Both the position numbers and the translations under genes were made by a program. The notes beneath the pieces were generated by a model. The model was not told the origin of the DNA and did not search any database. It saw nothing but the letters and a program-made list of their open reading frames with translations. From assembly GCF_001425355.1 (NCBI RefSeq), contig NZ_LMQN01000015.1, positions 809,578-873,577 of the forward strand: 64,000 nt of DNA, given 5' to 3'. Origin of the DNA: Chryseobacterium sp. Leaf405. GTDB taxonomy: Bacteria; Bacteroidota; Bacteroidia; Flavobacteriales; Weeksellaceae. Within the stretch, counting starts at the first letter, position 1. Every line of letters begins with the position of its first letter. This document shows, piece by piece, positions 35,766 to 44,798 of the stretch.

Positions 35766-36968
35766 ATGAAACAAATTATCATTATCGGAGGCGGTGCAGC
35801 AGGATTTTTCGCCGCAGCAAATCTTGACGAAACAAAATATAAAATTACCGTTCTCGAGCAAAATTCAGATGTTCTTCAGAAAGTTAAAATTTCCGGAGGT
35901 GGACGATGCAATGTAACTCACGCTTGTTTTGATCCGAGAGAACTGGTTCAGTTTTACCCCCGTGGAAATAAAGAATTATTGAGTGTTTTTACGAAATTCC
36001 AGCCGGGAGACACGATGGATTGGTTTGAACAAAAAAAAGTTTCATTAAAAATAGAAAATGACAACCGTGTTTTTCCGGAAAGCAATTCTTCACAGACGAT
36101 TATCAATACTTTTTTGAGTGAAATTCAGAAGAAAAATATTGAAGTCAAAACGAAATGTTCTGTCAAAGAAATCGAGAAAAATGGTGAAAAATATTCAGTT
36201 AAGACAAGTTTAGGTGATTTTGAAGCCGATTTTGTGATTTATACCACCGGAAGTTCTCCGAAATCGTTGAAAATGATTGAAAATTTAGGACATAAAATTA
36301 TTGATCTTGTTCCTTCCCTTTTCACTTTCAATATTAAAGATGATTTGCTGAAAGATATTGCCGGAACGAGTTTTGAAATGGCAGAAACATCGATTCAGAA
36401 GTTGAAAACTGAAGAAAGTGGACCGATGATGATTACGCATTGGGGACTTTCAGGACCTGCTATTTTGAAGATTTCAGCGTGGGAAGCCATTAATTTAGCG
36501 AAAATGAAATATAATTTCGAAATTGAAGTTAATTTTATTTCCAAAGATATTGATGATGCTGAAGAATTGTTCCAACAATTTAAACAATCAAATCCAAAGA
36601 AAACAATTGGACAATCGAAAATATTTGACATTACGAATCGTTTTTGGCAGAGAATTTTAGAAGTATCAAAAGTTGATTTGAATAAGCAGGTTGCGCAGAT
36701 TTCGGGAAAAGAAATGCAGACCATTTTAGATAATTTATGTAAAAAGAAATTTAATGTAACCGGAAAATCAACTTTTAAAGATGAATTTGTCACCGCAGGA
36801 GGTGTTGATTTAAAGGAAATTAACTTTAAAAATATGACATCGAAAATTTTGCCTAACTTTTACATTGCCGGTGAAGTGTTGAATATTGATGCGGTGACTG
36901 GGGGATTTAACTTTCAGGCTTGTTGGAGTGAAGCTTGGCTGATAGCGCAGGATTTGAATAACTTATAA
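35766..36968 (+). CDS. HI0933/BaiN family FAD-dependent oxidoreductase
   Basis: 400-residue flavoprotein. The N-terminal dinucleotide-binding fold IIGGGAAGFFAAANLD (about 4-19), the KVKISGGGRCNVTH motif and the C-terminal VTAGGVDLKEI and GGFNFQACWSEAW segments define the HI0933 (YhiN/BaiN) family. The reaction of most members is unknown; BaiN reduces a steroid. First gene of a four-gene operon running to 38945. Confidence 0.9.
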   Translation: MKQIIIIGGGAAGFFAAANLDETKYKITVLEQNSDVLQKVKISGGGRCNVTHACFDPRELVQFYPRGNKELLSVFTKFQPGDTMDWFEQKKVSLKIENDNRVFPESNSSQTIINTFLSEIQKKNIEVKTKCSVKEIEKNGEKYSVKTSLGDFEADFVIYTTGSSPKSLKMIENLGHKIIDLVPSLFTFNIKDDLLKDIAGTSFEMAETSIQKLKTEESGPMMITHWGLSGPAILKISAWEAINLAKMKYNFEIEVNFISKDIDDAEELFQQFKQSNPKKTIGQSKIFDITNRFWQRILEVSKVDLNKQVAQISGKEMQTILDNLCKKKFNVTGKSTFKDEFVTAGGVDLKEINFKNMTSKILPNFYIAGEVLNIDAVTGGFNFQACWSEAWLIAQDLNNL

Positions 36969-36990
36969 CTTTTAGAAAAAATAAAAACAC

Positions 36991-37392
36991 ATGAAAAAAA
37001 TCTTAACAATAGCATTATTTTTCGCTTTTGGAATTACATTTTCACAAACTAAAACCGAGAATAAAGACACGTCCAAGGATATTTATGTTCCACAAGCTGA
37101 TGTACAACCCGATTTCCCTGGAGGAATCACGAACTTTAGAAATATTATAGCCAAAAATATTAATCTAAACAAGGTAAAAGGTCCTAAAGGCAGAATAAAT
37201 TCATCTGCAAAATTTGCTGTTAATATAAAAGGTGAGATTGAGCAGATTACTGTTGTAGGCAGTAATGAAGACTTTAACAAAGAAATCGAAAAAGTAATAA
37301 AATCGGTTGCATTACTATGGAAGCCTGCTACCTATAAAGGACAGCCGGTAAAATACTGGTTTCAAATTCCTTTTACAGGTTATCTTGAATAA
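36991..37392 (+). CDS. secreted TonB-C-terminal-like protein
   Basis: 133-residue exported protein (signal MKKILTIALFFAFGITFS). It ends in a TonB C-terminal-domain-like fold: PDFPGGITNFRNIIA, KGEIEQITVVG, and WKPATYKGQPVKYWFQIPF. It has no membrane anchor and no Pro-rich linker, so it is not a full TonB. Its stop directly abuts the DUF2306 start (TAAATG). It resembles the protein at 39566-39994. Partner unknown. Confidence 0.7.
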   Translation: MKKILTIALFFAFGITFSQTKTENKDTSKDIYVPQADVQPDFPGGITNFRNIIAKNINLNKVKGPKGRINSSAKFAVNIKGEIEQITVVGSNEDFNKEIEKVIKSVALLWKPATYKGQPVKYWFQIPFTGYLE

Positions 37393-38031
37393 ATGATTTC
37401 AATCAAAAAAAACATTTCGACCATCTTGAAAATCCTTTTAATCATCGGGTTTGGATATTTCTTTTGGCTGATGGTGAAAATCACGTTGGAATATATTCCA
37501 TTAAGAGCTGATGTAAGCTTTTTAATGATCAAACAAACTGAAGTTGGGCAAAGACCGGAATATCTTTACTTTTTTTACACCCATGTTTACACCAGTATTT
37601 TTGTTTTGTTGAGTGGATTTTTAGCGATTCTCAGAAAAGATTTCAGATTAAAAAATTTCCATAAAAACGCAGGAAAGGTTTATATTTTTATGATTTTACT
37701 TTTTGCAGCACCATCAGGAATTTATATGGGTATTTTTGCCAATGGCGGAATTTTATCTAAAATTTCTTTTGTAATCTTGGGTTGTTTTTGGTGGTTTTCA
37801 ACATATAAGGCATATCAATTAGCACGACAGAAAAAATTTAAAGAACACAAACAATGGATGTGGCGAAGTTTTGCATTAACAATTTCTGCTATTACATTGA
37901 GAATGTGGAAAGTAATTATTGTATATTTATTTCACCCAAACCCGATGGATGTTTACCAAATCATTGCATGGCTGGGCTGGGTTCCAAATATCCTATTAAT
38001 TGAATATTTAATTGCAAAAAAACATATATGA
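37393..38031 (+). CDS. DUF2306 membrane protein
   Basis: 212-residue inner-membrane protein with about six hydrophobic helices and the DUF2306 features THVYTSIFVLLSGF, NFHKNAGKVYIFMIL and KEHKQWMWRSFAL. Function unknown; conserved histidines suggest possible cofactor binding, unproven. It starts immediately after the TonB-C-like gene and overlaps the YARHG gene by 4 bases. Confidence 0.85.
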   Translation: MISIKKNISTILKILLIIGFGYFFWLMVKITLEYIPLRADVSFLMIKQTEVGQRPEYLYFFYTHVYTSIFVLLSGFLAILRKDFRLKNFHKNAGKVYIFMILLFAAPSGIYMGIFANGGILSKISFVILGCFWWFSTYKAYQLARQKKFKEHKQWMWRSFALTISAITLRMWKVIIVYLFHPNPMDVYQIIAWLGWVPNILLIEYLIAKKHI

Positions 38032-38945
38032 AAATTTCAAAATTAACATTAATCTCTTTATTTACAATTGGTTTAGTTGCCTGTAAAAAAGATGGAAAAA
38101 CCACTGACCATTCAAAAGACAGTCTTACTGCAAAAAAAGATTCTGTTGTTGTTCCTGAAGTTTACAAAGAATATTACGGGGTTTATACCGGAGATTTCGC
38201 AGGAAAAGGAATGATCACATCCGAAGATGGTGAACAATATGAAGGAGAAGTTTATAAGAAAATTTCCTTAAAAATCAATAGAATTACGAAAGATAGTGTG
38301 TATGGACAAAGCATTGTAGAAGGAAATCAGCGTCCGTTTCGTGGAATTTTTAATGAATCCACAAAATCTTTTGTTCTTGATGAACCCGGAAATGATAAAT
38401 ATGACGGGAGATTTGAGGTAAAACTGAACAGTGACAGCTTAACCGGGAAATGGAATGCATTTAATAAATCCGCTGTAAAAGCGCCTGTTAAATCTTTAAG
38501 ACTGGTAAAAAAAGAGTTCGTTTATAATCCTAATTTTATGTTGAATAAAGATAACGACCTCATCGACTGGGAAAATCCGAAAAATTTTGTTGAAAAATAT
38601 ACGGATGAAGAAACCGGGAAAACAGAAAGTTATACCGCATCTAAAAACCGAATTGCATCCGATGCCGTTTTTAAAGTAAATGCTTCTACACAAAAATTAT
38701 CAGAAAAAGACCTGAAAAATCTTAGAAAACTGGATATGGAAATTATCAAAAATTCAGTTTTCGCAAGACATGGATATTCATTTAAAAAAGCAACGTACAG
38801 AAACTTTTTTGAGCAGACAGATTGGTATATTCCGGTTTCAAATAATGTTGATAAAGATCTTTCTCCGATGGAAAAGGAAAATGTTGCTTTATTGAATCGT
38901 TTTATAAAATATGCGGAAGATAAATACGACAGTTTCGGAAGGTAG
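38028..38945 (+). CDS. YARHG-domain lipoprotein
   Basis: 305-residue lipoprotein: signal peptide with lipobox LVACKK (Cys at 19), a middle beta-rich part (YGVYTGDFAGKG, then repeats of short strands), and a C-terminal YARHG domain, FARHGYSFKKATYRNFFEQT, followed by WYIPVSNN. The YARHG domain is extracytoplasmic and of unknown function. Its start overlaps the DUF2306 stop by 4 bases. Its stop abuts the stop of the opposite-strand DUF2809 gene with no base between. Confidence 0.85.
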   Translation: MKISKLTLISLFTIGLVACKKDGKTTDHSKDSLTAKKDSVVVPEVYKEYYGVYTGDFAGKGMITSEDGEQYEGEVYKKISLKINRITKDSVYGQSIVEGNQRPFRGIFNESTKSFVLDEPGNDKYDGRFEVKLNSDSLTGKWNAFNKSAVKAPVKSLRLVKKEFVYNPNFMLNKDNDLIDWENPKNFVEKYTDEETGKTESYTASKNRIASDAVFKVNASTQKLSEKDLKNLRKLDMEIIKNSVFARHGYSFKKATYRNFFEQTDWYIPVSNNVDKDLSPMEKENVALLNRFIKYAEDKYDSFGR

Positions 38946-39338
38946 TTAATTAAAATTTTTCTTTGTTTCGGTAAATTTAACGAAAATAGAAATCATTAAA
39001 CATCCAATTGCATAACACAAAATATCGACCCAGGAAAAAGAATTTCCGATCACAATATACATTAGGCTTCCAGGTTGGAAGCCTAGTTTTTCCGCAATAT
39101 TAAAATACTGAGCAAATTCCACCAGGCAAGAAAAAATAAAAATCCCGAAAATCAGTTGTTGATTATTTTTCACTTTAATAAAACTTTTGATAAAAGTGTA
39201 CAATAAAATAACGACAATAACATCTCCGAGATACGCTCTGACGAAAAATATATTTTTCAGTTTGGTTGCGATCAAAACTTCAATTAAAAAAATAAAAATC
39301 GTAGCCGCAAAATATTTATAGTTAAACTTATATTTCAT
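38946..39338 (-). CDS. DUF2809 membrane protein
   Basis: 130-residue membrane protein with about four helices: KYFAATIFIFLIEVLIA, YLGDVIVVILLYTF, FGIFIFSCLVEFAQYF and WVDILCYAIGCLMISIF. The R/AYLGD and W-x-D-I elements identify DUF2809. Function unknown. Tail-to-tail with the YARHG gene. Confidence 0.8.
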   Translation of the reverse strand: MKYKFNYKYFAATIFIFLIEVLIATKLKNIFFVRAYLGDVIVVILLYTFIKSFIKVKNNQQLIFGIFIFSCLVEFAQYFNIAEKLGFQPGSLMYIVIGNSFSWVDILCYAIGCLMISIFVKFTETKKNFN

Positions 39339-39565
39339 TATTTTCTCTTCTGTTGTATTAATTTTGATTTTTTATATATCTTTTATAAAGACTAAATATC
39401 ATAAAGCCATATAATAATTGATCCCGAATTTGAAATTACTTATTTTTTAATTCTAATTCATGATTTTTTCTATATTAAAAAATTTACCTTAATTTTGAAC
39501 TTAATAATACACAAAAGGGGTTCGGCGCTTTTTTTGCATTTTAAGAAACACATTTTTATTTAATT

Positions 39566-39994
39566 ATGAAAAAAATCCTATTCCTTCTAAGTCTAATTTT
39601 AAGCACAATCGCATTTGCGCAGGAATTCAGTACAGTTACAGAACTCCCTGACTATGAGGCTATAAAAATTAAATTAAAATTAGATGAAAATGTTTTCACT
39701 AAAGCCGACACTCCGGCAGAATTTCCCGACGGAATGGATACTTTTAAAAGAAAGTTTGCAGAAAGCATGGATATTATTGATGTGAAAACCAATAAAATAA
39801 ATACCCGTGTTTATTTTGTAGTGGAAAAAACAGGATATGTACGATATGTAACCGCAACAGGAAATGATAAAAAGCATTCCCAAGCCGCAGAAGTTGCTGT
39901 CAGAAGATTATTTGTAAAATGGAAACCTGCCATGATCAATGGTGAACCTGTACGTTTTCTATATACGTTTCCTTTGAGTTTGAAGAAATATTAA
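39566..39994 (+). CDS. secreted TonB-C-terminal-like protein
   Basis: 142-residue exported protein (signal MKKILFLLSLILSTIAFA). It shares its plan with 36991-37392: an ADTPAEFPDGMDTFKRKFAE strand-helix, VVEKTGYVRYVTATG, and WKPAMINGEPVRFLYTFPL. The W-K-P-A-x-x-x-G-x-P-V motif is common to both. No anchor or Pro-rich linker, so probably a periplasmic relative of the TonB domain rather than an energy transducer. Monocistronic with a terminator at 40010. Confidence 0.68.
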   Translation: MKKILFLLSLILSTIAFAQEFSTVTELPDYEAIKIKLKLDENVFTKADTPAEFPDGMDTFKRKFAESMDIIDVKTNKINTRVYFVVEKTGYVRYVTATGNDKKHSQAAEVAVRRLFVKWKPAMINGEPVRFLYTFPLSLKKY

Positions 39995-40009
39995 TTAAAA
40001 ATCGATAAA

Positions 40010-40040
40010 AAGTCTCAGAAATTCTGAGACTTATATTTTT
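40010..40040. terminator. bidirectional terminator between the TonB-C-like gene and mutS
   Basis: AAGTCTCAGAA / TTCTGAGACTT perfect palindrome with A flank on one side and T run on the other. Confidence 0.8.
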
Positions 40041-42627
40041 ATTTTCCAATCATTTTTTTGATCGAATTCAGCTTCATCAACGCTTCAATCGGTGTTAATG
40101 TGTTGATATCAATTTTCGTTAATTCTTCTCGGATATTTTCCAGCACAGGATCGTCTAACTGAAAGAAAGACAACTGCATATTCTCTTCTGTCACTCTTTT
40201 TATCTTTTCAGATGAGCTGCCTTGAGAACGGCTTGCTTCCAGGGTTTTTAGAATTTCGTTAGCTCTGTTCACTACTTTTGAAGGCATTCCTGCCAATTTT
40301 GCTACATGAATACCAAAACTGTGTTCACTGCCGCCCGGAACTAATTTTCTTAAAAAGATAATATTCCCTTTATTCTCCTGAATCGAAACGTGGAAATTTT
40401 TCACACGCTCAAAATTCACGGTCATTTCATTTAATTCATGATAATGTGTTGCAAATAAAGTCTTTGCCTGAGTCGGATGCTGATGAAGATATTCCGCAAT
40501 TGCCCAGGCAATGGAAACCCCATCGTACGTGGAAGTTCCACGACCGATTTCATCCAATAAAATCAAACTTCGATCAGAAATATTATTCAGAATGTTTGCT
40601 GCTTCGTTCATTTCCACCATGAAAGTTGATTCACCTGCAGAAATATTATCTGTCGCTCCTACCCTTGTGAAAATTTTATCCAATACGCCGATTTCCGCAT
40701 ATTTTGCGGGAACAAAACTCCCGATCTGCGCTAAAAGACAAACAATCGCCGTCTGACGAAGAATTGCCGACTTACCCGCCATATTGGGTCCGGTAACCAT
40801 GATAATCTGCTGAGTATCTTTATCTAAGAAAATATCATTCGGGATATATTTTTCGCCTAAAGGCAATGCATTTTCAATAATTGGATGTCTTGCTTCTTTT
40901 AAATCAATTGAAAAAGTTTCAGTCAAAACAGGCTTTGTATAACTTTCAGAAACAGCCAATTCCGACAAACCAACCGCAACATCTAATTGCGCAATTATAT
41001 TTGAATTTTCCTGAATCTGATCAATATAAATCAATGTTTCAGCACAAACATTTCTGTATAACTGATTTTCTAAAACCGAAATTTTCTCTTCTGCACCGAG
41101 AATCTGACTTTCATATTCTTTTAACTCCTCCGTAATGTATCGCTCTGCATTTACCAACGTCTGCTTTCTCAGCCAATCACTTGGAACTTTATCTTTATGT
41201 GTATTTCGGACTTCAATATAATATCCGAAAACATTATTAAAATCTATTTTAAGACTGGTAATTCCGGTTCTTTCGATTTCTCTCTGGCACATTTTGTCTA
41301 AGAAACCACGGCCTTTCGATTGTAGTCCTCTCAATCGGTCAAGTTCTTCAGAAATGCCTTCTTTAATAACATTACCTTTTGCTAAATTAACAGGAAGCTC
41401 CTCATTCAGATGATTTTGAAGACAATGTATCAATTCATCCTGAGTGTATAAAGAATCTAACCACGCCAAAACATCCGCATGAGGATGAAGCAGCGCTTTG
41501 ATTTTTTGAATATTAAGCAAGCTCTGACGAAGATATCCCAATTCTTTTGGTGAAATCTTTTCTGCCGCCAGTTTTCCCATCAATCGATCCAGATCGGAAA
41601 TCGATTTTAATAGCTGGGAAATTTCATATTTAAGATGATCGTTTTCGTTTAAAAAATCAATTAAAGACAATCTTCTACCAATTTCACTGACTGATTTTAA
41701 AGGTAAAATAATCCTTCTTCTCAACAATCTACCACCCATCGGAGTTGATGTTTTGTCGATAATATCCAACAACGATTTCCCTTGAGGATTACTTGGATAA
41801 ACAATTTCAAGATTTCTCAGGGTAAAATTATCCATCATCAGAAAATCCTCCTGCGGAATAATCTGAATTTTGGTGATGTGCGCCAATAAATTATGATGGG
41901 TATCTTCTACCAAATAAGCAAAAATTGCTCCCGCCGCAGTAATCGCCAACGGCTGGCTTTCAACTCCAAAACCTTTTAATGAATTGGTTTTGAAATGATT
42001 GTTGAGTTTTTCGTAGGCAAAATTATATTGATACGCCCAATCTTCAAGCTTAAAAGCATTTTTATTTTTAATCTGCTCCGGAATCTGAACGCTTCTCTGA
42101 TAAATAATTTCACTTGGATCAAACGTATTGATGATGTGCAAAATCTTATCCAGATTTCCTTCACTTACCAAAAATTCTCCCGTAGAAATATCCACCAACG
42201 CAATCCCAAATTTTTCTTTTTCTTTGTGAAGAGACAACAGGAAATTATTCTTTTTTGAACTTAAAACCTGATCATTAAAGGTAACTCCGGGCGTCACCAA
42301 TTCTGTTACTCCTCTTTTTACAATGCCTTTGACTGTTTTCGGATCTTCCAACTGATCACAGATGGCAACCCTCACTCCTGCTCTCACCAATTTCGGCAAA
42401 TAAGAATCTACGGAATGGTGCGGAAATCCCGCAAGTTCGATATGTCCGTCCCCGTTTGCTCTTTTCGTAAGAACAATTCCTAAAATCTGGGACGTTCTAA
42501 CAGCATCCTGTCCGAAAGTTTCGTAAAAATCTCCCACTCTGAATAACAGAAGCGCATCAGGATATTTCGCCTTGATGGTGTTGTACTGCGTCATTAACGG
42601 GGTCTCTTTCTTCGCTGCCTTTGCCAT
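40039..42627 (-). CDS. mutS: DNA mismatch repair protein MutS
   Basis: 862-residue MutS. The mismatch-binding F-x-E is visible in RVGDFYETFG near residue 35, the connector, lever and clamp domains follow, and the ATPase has Walker A TGPNMAGKS, LLDEIGRGTSTYDG and FATHYHEL. Length and domain order are complete. No mutL is adjacent. A region with repeats lies upstream at about 42690-42785. Confidence 0.97.
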   Translation of the reverse strand: MAKAAKKETPLMTQYNTIKAKYPDALLLFRVGDFYETFGQDAVRTSQILGIVLTKRANGDGHIELAGFPHHSVDSYLPKLVRAGVRVAICDQLEDPKTVKGIVKRGVTELVTPGVTFNDQVLSSKKNNFLLSLHKEKEKFGIALVDISTGEFLVSEGNLDKILHIINTFDPSEIIYQRSVQIPEQIKNKNAFKLEDWAYQYNFAYEKLNNHFKTNSLKGFGVESQPLAITAAGAIFAYLVEDTHHNLLAHITKIQIIPQEDFLMMDNFTLRNLEIVYPSNPQGKSLLDIIDKTSTPMGGRLLRRRIILPLKSVSEIGRRLSLIDFLNENDHLKYEISQLLKSISDLDRLMGKLAAEKISPKELGYLRQSLLNIQKIKALLHPHADVLAWLDSLYTQDELIHCLQNHLNEELPVNLAKGNVIKEGISEELDRLRGLQSKGRGFLDKMCQREIERTGITSLKIDFNNVFGYYIEVRNTHKDKVPSDWLRKQTLVNAERYITEELKEYESQILGAEEKISVLENQLYRNVCAETLIYIDQIQENSNIIAQLDVAVGLSELAVSESYTKPVLTETFSIDLKEARHPIIENALPLGEKYIPNDIFLDKDTQQIIMVTGPNMAGKSAILRQTAIVCLLAQIGSFVPAKYAEIGVLDKIFTRVGATDNISAGESTFMVEMNEAANILNNISDRSLILLDEIGRGTSTYDGVSIAWAIAEYLHQHPTQAKTLFATHYHELNEMTVNFERVKNFHVSIQENKGNIIFLRKLVPGGSEHSFGIHVAKLAGMPSKVVNRANEILKTLEASRSQGSSSEKIKRVTEENMQLSFFQLDDPVLENIREELTKIDINTLTPIEALMKLNSIKKMIGK

Positions 42628-42689
42628 TAAAATCGTTCTTAAAATTAGGTCGGTAAAATTATGAAATTTAAAGTAGAAATAAAGGATTT

Positions 42690-42785
42690 ATCGTTTTCGC
42701 AGAGATTGCACAGATTTGCACGGATGACTGCGCTTAGTTTTTTTAATAATTAAAACATAAACATATGTGAGATCTGCGGGAGAAA
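42690..42785. repeat. possible dispersed palindromic repeat upstream of mutS
   Basis: Contains TTTTCGCAGAGATTGCAC, followed by GCACAGATTT/GCACGGAT units, and at the far end GTGAGATCTGCGGGAGAAAA, an imperfect inverse of the start. GC is higher than the surroundings. The arrangement resembles dispersed intergenic repeats of flavobacterial genomes; only one copy is in this window. Confidence 0.4.
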
Positions 42786-42790
42786 AAATA

Positions 42791-43654
42791 TTAAATCTTC
42801 TTTAAAGCTTTTGAACTATTTTCATAAGCCCATTTCTGTTTATAATTTACCCACTTAGCTTTAAAGATCTTTCGCATTAGTTTATCTGTATATCTCATGA
42901 TAAAAACATGATACAGCATATTGGCAAAAACATTGGGTTTATTGGGAAGCGCACGAAGCGACAATGAAAATCCAGGTTCTAAATATCTGTTGAAATGCCA
43001 GAAAGCTCCCGGAATGAAAAGCGCATCACCGTGCTCCATGAAAATTTCGAAACCTTTAGCATATTTTAAGGCGGGAAATTTCTCGTAATCAGGATTTTCG
43101 TAATCTACATCGTAAATTGTATGAACGGACAACGGAACTTTATATAGAAATGCAGATTGCTTTTGGTCGAATAACAAAATTCTTTTTCTCCCTTCAAAAT
43201 GAATATGAAGAAAATCTCCCAAATCCACATCATAATGCATTAGAACATGCGCTTCACTTCCTCCGAAAAATAACGTAGGAAGTCTCTTAAAAAATTTCAT
43301 CCCTAAGTCCGGATAAGTGAAATTTTTCAACAGTTCCGGCAGTCGATCGGTAATGATATAAAAGAAAATACGGAGGTCTGAAGGTCTGCTTTTAATGATA
43401 TCAATATAATCCTTCATTTTCATTTTAGTAACCGGCGCATCGGTACTTTTGCTGGCATCGGCAGGTTTGTTATCATATAGCGGAACTTCCTGTTCGCCGG
43501 CTTTTTCCCGAATAAAATCAAAATTCCATTTATCGAAAGCATCCCATCGGCTCGCAAAATTTTTAATCAGAAGCGGTTTATGCTTTTTGAAGTAATTTTT
43601 CTGGAAATCTTCTTTGCTAATATTGGTGACAACATCTACGTTTTCGAGGATCAT
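42791..43654 (-). CDS. cupin-like JmjC-type oxygenase
   Basis: 287-residue protein of the JmjC/cupin_8 superfamily, probable Fe(II)/2-oxoglutarate-dependent hydroxylase. The metal triad is visible as H140-x-D142 in LMHYDVDLG and H220 in FWHFNRY. The N-terminal ISKEDFQKNYFKKHKPLLI is the usual substrate-side start of FIH-like enzymes. Substrate unknown. Length is in the family range. Divergent from the bestrophin gene. Confidence 0.85.
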   Translation of the reverse strand: MILENVDVVTNISKEDFQKNYFKKHKPLLIKNFASRWDAFDKWNFDFIREKAGEQEVPLYDNKPADASKSTDAPVTKMKMKDYIDIIKSRPSDLRIFFYIITDRLPELLKNFTYPDLGMKFFKRLPTLFFGGSEAHVLMHYDVDLGDFLHIHFEGRKRILLFDQKQSAFLYKVPLSVHTIYDVDYENPDYEKFPALKYAKGFEIFMEHGDALFIPGAFWHFNRYLEPGFSLSLRALPNKPNVFANMLYHVFIMRYTDKLMRKIFKAKWVNYKQKWAYENSSKALKKI

Positions 43655-43812
43655 TTTGATTTGGTATTTAAAATGAGGATTAAAAATAGTGTTTTTTTGA
43701 ATTTTGGGAAAATTTTGAAGATAAATTAATGTTACACTGATTTTACAAAAGTGAATTAAACGTGAAATGTAACGTGGTGAAGAATTAATCTTATTTTCTT
43801 AGCCTGCACCTT

Positions 43813-43839
43813 AAATCTTAATTCATAAGTTTAAGATTT
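43813..43839. other. AT-rich hairpin between the JmjC and bestrophin genes
   Basis: AAATCTTAA / TTAAGATTT arms of 9 bases with a 9-base loop. No obvious role; followed by the bestrophin promoter region. Confidence 0.4.
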
Positions 43840-43868
43840 TTAATAAAGTCAGGATAAAATGAAAAAAT

Positions 43869-43876
43869 TATCTTTG
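43869..43876 (+). promoter_or_regulatory. -7 element for the bestrophin gene
   Basis: TATCTTTG, exact consensus, overlapping the start of a 17-base tandem duplication. Confidence 0.5.
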
Positions 43877-43907
43877 TAAGATAACCATATTTGTAAGATA
43901 ACCATAT
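43874..43907 (+). repeat. 17-base perfect tandem duplication
   Basis: TTGTAAGATAACCATAT occurs twice without a gap, at 43874-43890 and 43891-43907, ending two bases before the bestrophin ATG at 43910. It duplicates the predicted transcript leader. Confidence 0.85.
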
Positions 43908-43909
43908 TT

Positions 43910-44788
43910 ATGAGAGTTTATAATACCAAACATTTCCTGAAAATCCTTTTCAGCTTACATAAAAGCGATACATTAAAGATTTTATTTCCAAGCATGATCC
44001 TTGTCGGATTATATTCCTGGGGCGTAGAATATCTTGAACTTGAATATTTTCATTTAAACTCAAAATCAGGGATCAGCAATGTCGGGTTATTTCATACATT
44101 ACTTGGTTTTGTGCTTTCTTTATTATTGGTTTTCAGAACGAATACTGCATACGACAGATGGTGGGAAGGAAGAAAATTATGGGGAAAATTAGTCAATGAC
44201 ACTAGAAATTTTGCGATAAAGATCAACACAATTCTTGGAGACGACAGAAAAAGTGCCGAACAGATTTCCAGATACTTAAAATTCTTTCCGCACTTTTTAG
44301 CAAAACACTTATCAAAAGAATCTACCCGATTAGCGTTGGATGAAGATTATTCTGAGATTGAAAAAGAGCTGAAAAACCACGGGCCGAGTGAGCTTGTTAT
44401 TCTTTTAAGCCACAAATTACATCAATTAAAAAAAGAAGGAAAAATCTCAGACATCGAAATGCTGTATTTAGACAATCAACTTTCCGGATTTCTGGATGTC
44501 TGCGGTGGTTGTGAGAGAATTAAAAATACCCCAATTCCTTATTCCTATTCATCATTTATCAAGAAATTTATTATTCTTTATGTTTTTGCATTGCCGATTG
44601 CTTATGTGATCAAAATTGGGAATTTTATCATTCCGCTGACCGTTTTTATTTATTATGTTTTAATGAGTCTCGAACTGATTGCCGAGGAAATAGAAGATCC
44701 TTTTAACAATGACGAAAACGATATTCCTATGGAAACGATTGCCCAGAATATTGAGAAAAATGTACATCAGATTATGTCGAAAAAATAA
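43910..44788 (+). CDS. bestrophin family anion channel
   Basis: 292-residue bestrophin (RFP-TM) homologue. Bacterial members such as KpBest form pentameric, often cation- or anion-conducting pores in the inner membrane. Visible are an N-terminal amphipathic part, TM1 near 20-40, the FRTNTAYDRWWEGRKLWGKL segment typical of the family, further helices and a C-terminal DPFNNDENDIP acidic motif that resembles the Ca2+-clasp region. The promoter is duplicated in part (43874-43907). Confidence 0.9.
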   Translation: MRVYNTKHFLKILFSLHKSDTLKILFPSMILVGLYSWGVEYLELEYFHLNSKSGISNVGLFHTLLGFVLSLLLVFRTNTAYDRWWEGRKLWGKLVNDTRNFAIKINTILGDDRKSAEQISRYLKFFPHFLAKHLSKESTRLALDEDYSEIEKELKNHGPSELVILLSHKLHQLKKEGKISDIEMLYLDNQLSGFLDVCGGCERIKNTPIPYSYSSFIKKFIILYVFALPIAYVIKIGNFIIPLTVFIYYVLMSLELIAEEIEDPFNNDENDIPMETIAQNIEKNVHQIMSKK

Positions 44789-44798
44789 AATCAACCTT

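Noticed and set aside
42628..42790. Possible tRNA or small structured RNA upstream of mutS
   Set aside because: The palindromic GC-rich stretch does not fold as a cloverleaf and lacks tRNA invariant bases; kept only as a repeat candidate.
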